A stretch of DNA of 25,400 nucleotides from Scleroderma bovista (taxonomy: Eukaryota; Basidiomycota; Agaricomycetes; Boletales; Sclerodermataceae). The notes below the pieces were generated by a model. It had not been told where the DNA came from, did not search any database, and saw only the letters and a program-made list of their open reading frames with translations. Numbering within the stretch: position 1 is the first letter of the stretch; every line of letters starts with the position of its first letter. Of this stretch, positions 8,527-16,014 are shown piece after piece. The stretch spans positions 1 to 25,400 of the forward strand of contig JAYMGJ010000771.1 in assembly GCA_037178675.1 (NCBI GenBank). Direction: 5' to 3'. Position numbers and translations under genes: made by a program.

Positions 8527-9433
8527 TAGTACAGTATTTGACCAGTATGTTTACAGTATGTATTACATAAGGTAACTTCACAAAATTTCTCTAAGTCCCA
8601 TCACTTACCCCACCCCCACCCCACTCCACCACCACTATGAAATGTTCATGCACAACACTGCCCCTCCCACATTGACCACACCACCACAGTGCAATTGCAC
8701 TTGCAGGTACAAAGTTTCTTTTTTTGTTTTGTTTTGTTTTGTATACTAACTATTATTACAGGTCCTCTGTGTGCACACCCACACCTGTATAGAAAGGTGG
8801 TGGTCTGCACAGGGAAGGTCTAGCCTGAAAGAAGAAGAAGGGAGAAGAAGAGCTGTAGGTAACCTCAGTATGCTGGAAAGCTACTATATATTAGTATATA
8901 CCTGTAGGGTAACTACAAGGTATCAATAGGTAGATGTGGTGGTTAGTAGATGGTACTCACCCTCAGTATGCTGGCAAGCTACTGAGGGACTATGGTAATA
9001 AACTCTACTGTATGAAAGCTTATGTAAGTAGGTAAACAAACCATAACAGTCTGTTTATAACTCCAACAACCTGTGTACACCTACACCCATACAACCTGGT
9101 TTCCCCTGCTACTTGTATGTTTCATTTTCATTTTTGTTTACTAACTATTATTACCAGCTATGGACACTTGCCCTGCATACATGCATCCCAATCATCAATG
9201 CTGACCAAATGACAGTGACAATAGCCACTGCACCTGACGACAGTGATGACAACTGCACCCAACAGCACCAACCACCATCACCATGTGTTGATCACCACCA
9301 CCACTTGTCGACATCCACCACCACCTCATCACCCATGATGATGGCAACAACCCCAGTGCCAGCATGCATGCTGTAGAGACAGTCCTGTTGCTAGGTGTGT
9401 AGAATTGATAGTACTGATACTGGACTCTCTACC

Positions 9434-9670
9434 TTAGCTATGTAGGCTTGTACTTAGCTTACTAAGCAACAACTCTCTTTCCACTGTACATCTTTGAGCT
9501 CCATCATGGAATGACTGAATAACCCTTCCACTCTCTAGTTTTCCTAGTCTCCTTAGTCCCTGGAAGCCTTGCAAAACCTCCAGAAGTCCCTGGGTCAAAT
9601 GCACCTCATCTGAGGTAGTAGCCACCCAAACACCATCAGGAAATTGAGGACACTCTGCTCAACCTTTATA
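9434..9670 (-). other. unidentified minus-strand ORF, possible transposon fragment
   Basis: An open frame reads FPDGVWVATTSDEVHLTQG, GLLEVLQGFQGLRRLGKL and ends LLLSKLSTSLHS. It has protein-like composition and heptad-like leucines. No family is recognised. No ATG fits near its left part and a stop lies just upstream, so if real it is a fragment. Confidence 0.22.
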
Positions 9671-10058
9671 TAACATTACCTTTTTTCCCATGTGTATCCA
9701 CATGCATCATTCTGATACACACACAGATCAGGTCAGCTACTTCATGGGAGAGTTTAGACTGACTGTCATTTTTAATCAGCCTGACTTTTGTATGGTCAAT
9801 TCAGTCAAGTTGCTTGCCTTTATCATGCCAGATCATCATAATACCTACAGATGTATATGATCAAAAACTTAATCCTTACTTAATGTGACCAAATGCATCT
9901 ATGGTTATATCTGCTGATATATGAGCCCAGATCTTTGTTTGTGTCACTCTAGACCAGATTTCTAATGATAATAATAGAAAACTGCTTCTTGACTCCACTC
10001 CAGTTGGCACCCTGTTCAGGACCCTGAAAACTGAACAGCAGCATCACTGAGCAAAGCC

Positions 10059-10634
10059 TGTCGAGACTCGACACCACGTCCAACGTTAAAGAAGCAGTTT
10101 ATTACAAGCTTTAGTCTACTGAAGCACGTACACTCACAACCTAGCGACTAGACCCAGTGACCTCAATTCCATCACTGATGTCGACAAGAAAGTATGATTA
10201 TATCTTATCTTAATCTAATCTTGGAGATTCCAGAGATCACAGTTACATGTGATTCGGAGTAGTATCAACCGGAATACCGGTAGATCACATGACCGGCTCC
10301 ACAAGATAGCCAGAACTATCACATGCAAGGCATGTGTATAACACATGCTGATGCACGTTACAGGCACGTTTCCAGACAACTACGTTTATGGAAACTGCAC
10401 CTGCTACATATGGGAATATGGTGAAATAGGCTAGAATAATACTTATCTATGCACAGACCATGTACCACAGGTATAAGTACCCTGTAGGATTCCCTGTAGT
10501 TCTTTAGTTCAATACAGTTCAACTGTTCTCTCATTACTCGCTACTTCAAACAACTCAACTTCAAGAACCAGCTACTAGCTAATCAAGGTACGCTTGCGCT
10601 ACCCCGTTTCTGTTGCCCCAGTTTTGTTGCTACA
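10059..10634 (+). mobile_element. possible 5' LTR of a second retroelement
   Basis: The segment begins TGTCGAG and ends GCTACA, and is followed at 10635 by GGTTATGAGCCCTGT, the same 15 bases that follow the 5' LTR of the Copia element at 15632. A TATA-like TATAAGTA lies near 10471. There is no second copy in the window, so the left limit is a guess based on the TG at 10059. CpG frequency rises sharply here compared with the DNA to the left, which fits an insertion boundary. Confidence 0.5.
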
Positions 10635-10649
10635 GGTTATGAGCCCTGT
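10635..10649 (+). other. primer-binding-site-like sequence (half-tRNA type)
   Basis: GGTTATGAGCCCTGT is identical to the site after the Copia 5' LTR. Its reverse complement resembles the anticodon arm of initiator tRNA-Met rather than a tRNA 3' end, as known for Drosophila copia, which is primed by a cut tRNA. Confidence 0.6.
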
Positions 10650-10704
10650 TTAAGGCCATACCAGGAAGCATACGGCAGTTCTGTCTTCGTCACTGCCTCC
10701 TGCT

Positions 10705-12541
10705 ATGAACCTTAGACAGCTTGTAGCTGAAGTTCTTCACGAGTTACCATTTGTTTTTGCCATGATATCTCTTACGATATATTCTTCATTTGTGTTTTGG
10801 TTTGAACACTGGAGATACAACTACATTGCTGCACTCTTTGTGTGCTATGCAGTTCGTCTCTTGGTTACCTCGCAGCCACGTCCTGCTCCTCCTCCCATTG
10901 TTAACAATGTGGGATTACCTCCCAACGTTGACAACCCTCTTGGTGATGATGATGAACTCGTTGTCATTGATACTACAGCACCTCCTAGTGTTCATCAAAT
11001 GGTGGACTTCTATTGGAGAGAAGCTATGCGGAACTACTGCTTGTATCAGCCAAGGGAACACCACGGCGGTGATTCGCTTAGTGGAAATATGGGACATATT
11101 AGGAGGCCCTTGCCTCTTAGTAGGGAGGAACAGCTTTCTCTCATCGGCCATGACCGTTTTTACGGATTCATTGATAGTCACATTACTGTTCCTGATCCTC
11201 GGTGGGCATTACCCTACCAATTCCGCATCTTGTTCAGACATTGGCAATCTGTTATCATCGAATCTCTTCCATATGATGAAGAGATATTCATTGATAACGT
11301 TTCAGATGCCAATTACCTTCGAACAGACATCAGACTCCGACTCGAGGAATTCACACAAGAACAGGCCCAGGCTGATCTCCAGGCGGAACTCATCTCGAGG
11401 CAGCTTGCCAATTTACGTTCCCGCACCTCTGGCCAGGAGCGAAAGTGAGCTTCGGATGCAGGAAAGAGGAAGGAGGGAACAAGGACGGAGGATAGTCAGG
11501 ATTGGTAATCGTTGAGTGGTACAACTGTGACGAAGCCCCACTCCACCTCCCTCCTATGCTGCTGATTGCTGTAGAGCTCTTCAGGAGCGATGGCGACGAC
11601 ATGCAGATGTGATTGCCGAGGGAGAAGTCACCGCTGACATCCAACCTGATCTGGAGGATAACGGTCCACCCTCTACCAGAGGTATTTGGACTCAATATGT
11701 GCAGGGAGTATTGGAGGAATTCTATGTCGAGCTTACGCCCGGTATAGGTCGTGCCGCTCACCTTGAAAGCCACCCTTCCGAGGAGTTTGGCAGTCAGGTG
11801 ATGCAGGGAGTCGTTCCGGCTTACCGGAGACGAATTGACGACACCCCTTTTCCTCTGATCGCTAACCCGCACCCTGAACCAGAACAGGGTCAAGTCAGAG
11901 GTATGGTTGGCGAGGAGCTAGCCATTGTATACCCAGAGAATCTGTGGGTCCATTGGGCCTTCAATGGATCTTATTATCTCCCCTCTGCTAAGCTTCATGC
12001 TTATTCGACGCCTCACGCCCGAGCTAACTTCATGGGAGTAGACTATCAGTTGCTCCATTATGAAGATCCTGCTCTCGCGACCGTCCCAGCCTTCTGGATC
12101 AATCCCTGCCCAGAGATCTACCAGCCAGCCAGTCGTTGGCAGCATCCTCTCTACTCTGAGCAGCGATTTTCCGGAGCTATCCCGTCTCTTCGGGACTGGC
12201 ACGATTGGCTCGAAGTCAACTTCAGGTACACCTGGAAGCAGAGACCGCGGCAAGCACAGTTCTCGATACCCACGTGCATGGAGCAACCCGGTATCCTCTT
12301 CGAGGAAAGTCGGGATCTCTGGGTGGCTCACACCACTCTCATCCGTCTTGATATGGTGGACTACCACAATGGAGCATTTTCGTTCCATGGACTCCAGCCC
12401 CACTGGCCATCTAGCCAGGATCGATGCGACAATATCGCACTCCTGCTCGAAAGGCACGAGGCTGGACAAGAAGGTGATGAAGCTCTCGATGATGATGCAG
12501 AACGATCAGATCCCAGAATTCCTGGAGGAGCCCTTGATTAG
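10705..12541 (+). CDS. unrecognised two-exon membrane-anchored protein behind an LTR-like leader
   Basis: Exon 1 (10705-11444, ATG at 10705) and exon 2 (11536-12541) join in phase through an intron with donor GTGAGC and acceptor ACGAAG, giving about 581 residues; without splicing they would be two ORFs. Residues about 10-55 hold one or two hydrophobic segments (FVFAMISLTIYSSFVFW, then IAALFVCYAVRLLV), followed by a Pro-rich linker, an acidic stretch, a globular-looking part and an acidic C-terminus (DEALDDDAERSDP). No gag, protease, integrase or reverse transcriptase motif is present. I recognise no family. The ATG lies only 56 bp after the primer-binding-like site, so the gene is probably carried by, or expressed from, a retroelement LTR. 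It could instead be a host gene next to a solo LTR. Downstream the coding DNA gives way to the CGGCC satellite, and no 3' LTR was found. Confidence 0.6.
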
Positions 12542-12748
12542 GTGCTTCCCAAGTCTGTACTGGCACCCTATTCCTTATTCTGGAAAGGGAAGACCATTAT
12601 GGAGATCTGACAATGGACTTCTTAAGTCCGTCTCCGCTTACATCTTGTACGATAAGGCTTTGGTTGTTCTTTTTACCCCTTACGAAATCATTTCACGGTC
12701 TATGCTTACCTTCAAATATTGGTCTTTGGACGGCAACAAGGTCTCATG
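12542..12748 (+). other. interval between the unknown gene and the satellite
   Basis: No gene is supported. It probably holds the 3' untranslated part of the upstream gene; a purine-rich GGAAAGGGAAGA occurs near 12581-12592. Confidence 0.3.
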
Positions 12749-14655
12749 CCGGCCGCTCCAGCCTCTGCATGACCAACAATCAATTCACTCCTGCCAGCCC
12801 TTGCCATGATTGCTGCACCTTCCACTGCCGGCCGGGCCAACATCCAGATTGGTTGGAAGATCTTTTGCCCAAGCGGCCTACATTAGGTATGCAATATCAC
12901 TTGTGCCCGGCCGATACCATACCTACATGACTCTCAAACATGTGAAGTAAGGCGGCCTGTAACATCTTCACAATGTCCCTCAGGCCAGCCGCCCCTCTAC
13001 CCCTACATGACCATCAGTCAATTCACCCTTCCCAGCCCTTACCATGATTGCAGCACTTTCTACCTCCGGCCGGGCCCCCATCCACATCGGTTGGAAGATC
13101 TTGGGCTGAAGCGGCCTACATTATATATGCGATAGCACCTGGGCCCGGCCGACACCCTACCTACATGACTCTCAAAATTGTGAAGTCAGGCGGCCTGTAC
13201 CGTCTTTACAATGTCCCTCAAGCTGGCCGCCCGTATCTCTACATGACCAACAGTCAATTCACCCTCCCCGGCCCTTACCATGGTTGCAGCACCTTCCATG
13301 GCCGGCCGGGCCACCATCCACGTCGGTTGGAAGATCTTGTGGCCAAGCGGCCTACATTATATATGCAATAGCACCTGGACCCGGCCGACACCCTACCTAC
13401 ATGACTCTCAAAATTGTGAAGTCAGGCGGCCTGTACCGTCTTTACAATGTCCCTCAAGCCGGCCAGCCATACATCTACATGACCAACATTCAATTCACCC
13501 TCCCCGGCCCTTACCATGGTTGCGGCATATTCCACTACCGGCCGGGCCACCATTCACGTTGGTTGGAAGATTGTGCGCCGAAGCAGCGTACATCATATAT
13601 GCAATAGCACCTGGGCCCGGCCGATACCATACCTACATGGCTCTCAAAATTGTGAATTCAGGCGGCCGGTAACATCTTTACAATATTCCTCCTACTGGCC
13701 GGCCCTACACTTACATGGCCCAAAATCAATTCATTCTCACCAGCCTTTACGAGGATTACAGCAGTTTCCTCCTCCGGCCAGTCCCATAACCACATTTGTT
13801 GTAAAGATTTCTGCCTATGCGACCTACGTATGCAATAGCACGTGGGCCGGCTGATACCATATCTCCATTACTCTCAACATTGGGAAGCCAGGCCTGTACC
13901 ATATTTACACTTCTCCATATCCGCGGCCGGTACCTTAACTATGTTACCTGGTAGATTTTCACACTGGCGGCCCCTACCATGTTTACAATATCTACCTCCT
14001 CTGGCCAATTCATCATCTCATATGTTGCAACATTCTTGCCTGAGGCGGCCTGTACCATATTGACCATGTGACTATCATTCAGCCGGACCAATAATCATAT
14101 TCCCGTCAAGATTACACATAGACAGCCCTCCCAAGTTTACAATATCTACTTCCCCCAGCCCATACCATACCCGCACGTGATGTCGTATCCGGCCAATCCA
14201 ATAGCTACAATACCTATTGTATTTACCCCTCTCATGGCCTGTACCATCTCTACGTCCTTCCACTTCCTTGGCCGGTGCGATGGCTACATCCATCAGAGGT
14301 TTTGATTATGAGGCGGCCCTTCCCTTATTTACCATATTGATTCACTCGGCCGAACCCATAATCACATTTCTCTCACATCCGACATTCAACCGGCCTGTAC
14401 TACATATACAATCCATCAATATGTAGGCCGGTACCATACCTACGTCAGGTGTGATATCGCCAATCCAACTGGCCCTTACTCCATGTGCAGCTTTCTTAGG
14501 TCCACGGCCGACCCTCCATCTACAATCATCCATGCATTCAGTCTGTACCATATTTACAATATCTTGCTCCATATTTTGATATGCAGGCCGCACCTGTATT
14601 TGCATAGTCTGATCTTGCCGGCCGTTGCTATGCTGCGTACGCCGGCCGGCACCGG
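12749..14655. repeat. CGGCC-rich satellite, monomer about 236 bp, nested 79-bp subperiod
   Basis: The landmark GGTTGGAAGA occurs at 12851, 13089, 13325 and 13561, a spacing of 238, 236 and 236 bp, and a decayed copy follows near 13797. Within a monomer CGGCC words recur at 13348, 13382, 13427, 13460, 13505 and 13539, that is alternately 34 or 33 and 45 bp, or three 79-bp pairs per 236 bp. About eight monomers can be followed; the four at 12.75-13.7 kb are well kept and the rest decay towards 14.66 kb. Open frames here simply follow the repeat and are not taken as genes. Confidence 0.88.
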
Positions 14656-14755
14656 CTAGACCCACCTTTGCAGGCATTTGTACACGTCCGATGACCCACT
14701 TTTACGAGGGTCCATGACTGAATCACCTGCCCTCCACTCTATCATGCCGGTCTAG

Positions 14756-15171
14756 AGGCAAGGCAGAGGCTGGATGCATGGTCTATAGAGAACGATCCTG
14801 TGATGCAGGAAGCACTGGGGCATTGGTCGACCGTATACACAAATCTCTCACTCATTTCCAATCGGAAAACACCTTTGCACCGAGATCCCCAGTCCCAGTC
14901 TGATTGATTTGATCTACTTGCTACTGTCAGTGAATATCAAGATTGCTTCCTTAATATCCCAACCCTTGGAGTTCAGCTGGAATATAGCCCGGGCACGGTT
15001 GTAGCATTTTCTGGTAGGCTCCTCAGGCATGGAGTGATTGAGGAGGGTGGAGACCAATGTTGCCTCGCATACTACATGCGGGATAACATTCATAATTGGC
15101 TCGGAGTCCCCAGGCCAGATCCAATGAGGCTTCACAAGGTCCAGGATGCGTTGTTGCAGTTGGAGGTGTAG
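14756..15171 (+). pseudogene. TET/JBP-like 2-oxoglutarate/Fe(II) dioxygenase, C-terminal remnant
   Basis: TET/JBP enzymes oxidise 5-methylcytosine or thymine in DNA. One plus-strand frame from 14758 to the stop at 15169-15171 reads RLDAWSIENDP, a conserved-looking VISNR-type stretch (SLISNRKTPLHRDPQ), DLLATVSEYQD, LGVQLEYSPGTVVAFSGRLL, RHGV and AYYMRDNIHNWLGVP. The iron triad fits HRD (His at 14878-14880, Asp at 14884-14886) and the distal His in RHGV (15028-15030); the Arg in YMRDN is a candidate 2-oxoglutarate ligand. These match the fungal TET/JBP pattern as I know it. One in-frame TGA at 14905-14907 sits where the family has Trp (before FDLL). The 5' end is at an acceptor-like TCTAG (14755), and upstream exons are missing or overrun by the satellite. 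I infer an inactivated fragment. Confidence 0.65.
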
Positions 15172-15239
15172 ATTACCTTAATTGGCCATGACTGGTAGTC
15201 CAATACATGTTTCTGGCAGGATATGCTTTATCCATGTAG
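15172..15239. other. short spacer between the TET/JBP relic and the ACCGGT minisatellite
   Basis: No feature seen except degenerate ...GGTATG.../...CAGTATG... words that may be outer, decayed units of the minisatellite. Confidence 0.3.
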
Positions 15240-15342
15240 AACAATATGCTACCGGTATGACTGTTACCGGTCAGTATGCACCGGTATGACACACCGGTTG
15301 ATATGCTCCCGGTATGACAGTGACCAGTCAGTATGCTACCAG
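15240..15342. repeat. 30-bp ACCGGT minisatellite, left part
   Basis: Units of the type TATGCTACCGGTATGAC(A)GTGACCGGTC recur about every 30 bp, each with two ACCGGT-like palindromes. The array is interrupted at 15343 by the Copia element and resumes at 21276. Confidence 0.8.
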
Positions 15343-15631
15343 TGTTGAAGTCGCACGTGCACCCGGCGTAAACCGTTGACGAAGTGCGCGCAAGACTGCG
15401 ACCCATATTAGTGTAGACTTAGTAATAGTCCTCTTTAGAGTAGATGTTACATGTCACACGTCACACGTCACAGTCATGCATCACACTATTTGTTGTATAT
15501 AAACAGCGTTCATCGCTTATATAATATAACAGCTCTTAACCAGCTACCACTACCATCTCTGGTTGTGCACTCCACCCAAACAGGTGAGTTGGAGTAGCAG
15601 TTCCTCTACGTATATAGGTATTGCTTCAACA
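15343..15631 (+). repeat. Copia 5' LTR
   Basis: 289 bp with TG...CA ends. A TATA box TATATAAA is at 15496-15503, and a short tandem CACACGTCACACGTCACA precedes it near 15455-15472. It differs from the 3' LTR only in ACCCGG (versus ACCTGG) and CGTTGACG (versus CGTCGACG). Confidence 0.96.
15496..15503 (+). promoter_or_regulatory. TATA box of the Copia 5' LTR
   Basis: TATATAAA in the LTR, with a second equal copy at 21140-21147 in the 3' LTR. It probably sets the start of the genomic transcript. Confidence 0.6.
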
Positions 15632-15646
15632 GGTTATGAGCCCTGT
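15632..15646 (+). other. Copia primer-binding site
   Basis: GGTTATGAGCCCTGT directly abuts the 5' LTR. Its complement matches the anticodon arm of an initiator-Met tRNA, implying priming by a tRNA 5' half. Confidence 0.75.
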
Positions 15647-15727
15647 GAGCGCACTGTGTGCAGCAATGCACCAGGCAGCGCTCCAGCTCCCTGAGCGTCG
15701 CTTTAACTAGCTTGATGCTGTGGACCA

Positions 15728-15888
15728 CAGTGAGCTCCTAGCTGAGCCCCTGCACAGCCACAAGGCGAAGTCGGTCAACGACTTGCGCCAAACAGTGAGC
15801 TCCTAGTTGAGCACCTGTACTGCCACAGGCGAAGTTCGTCGATGACTTGCGCCAACCATGGCGAACATCGTCGACGACTTGCGCTGGC
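15728..15888 (+). repeat. direct repeats in the Copia leader
   Basis: A unit of about 65 bp beginning CAGTGAGCTCCTAG and ending GACTTGCGCCAA occurs at 15728 and 15793. A partial third copy (GTCGACGACTTGCGC) ends near 15885. It lies in the untranslated leader before the gag ATG, where packaging or dimerisation signals are expected; function here is unknown. Confidence 0.75.
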
Positions 15889-16014
15889 ATGACCTAGTCA
15901 TGAGCTAGCTGTTGACAGAAGTGCTTTCACTAGCACTCAGGTGTTTCTTCTTTTCTTGATTGTCCGTTGTCGCATTCACTTGCTGACTCCGTTGACTCCC
16001 AACAGAACATCACC

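Larger units (their letters stand above)
7929..10058. other. AT-rich, CpG-poor intergenic region without a convincing gene
   Basis: CG dinucleotides are very scarce here. It holds a cluster of short CAGTC/CAGAC-type words (about 8100-8280), two copies of TTAGGG at 8280-8291, a perfect 18-bp palindrome at 8509-8526, a TTTTG run near 8720-8742, an 8-9 kb direct repeat CCTCAGTATGCTGG at 8863 and 8961, and a hairpin CTGTTCAG...CTGAACAG at 10012-10038. The plus-strand ORF near 9113-9376 is Thr/His/Pro low-complexity and not convincing. A minus-strand ORF at 9434-9670 is listed separately. Confidence 0.5.

Noticed and set aside
9113..9376. Plus-strand ORF with His/Thr/Pro-rich end
   Set aside because: Low-complexity DNA (CACCAC and ATG-rich words) explains it; no domain or splice support.
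10059..10073. TGTCGAGACTCGACA as a protein-binding operator
   Set aside because: It is a near palindrome, but it is better explained as the start of an LTR-like segment; there is no independent evidence for an operator.
10790..11515. Second plus-strand ORF of 241 codons inside the unknown gene
   Set aside because: Same interval as exon 1 in another frame; the exon 1 frame has the clear membrane segment, ATG placement and phase-correct splice to exon 2.
12060..12809. Plus-strand ORF of 249 codons overlapping the end of the unknown gene
   Set aside because: It overlaps exon 2 of the gene ending at 12541 in another frame, is Ser/Pro/Arg-rich, and runs into the satellite; taken as a shadow.
13048..13854. 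Overlapping plus-strand ORFs of 105-130 codons with repeated peptides
   Set aside because: They follow the 236-bp CGGCC satellite, restart in every monomer in different frames, and have no start context or splice logic of a gene.
14914..15135. Minus-strand ORF of 73 codons
   Set aside because: It is antisense to the TET/JBP-like frame, which has recognisable catalytic motifs.
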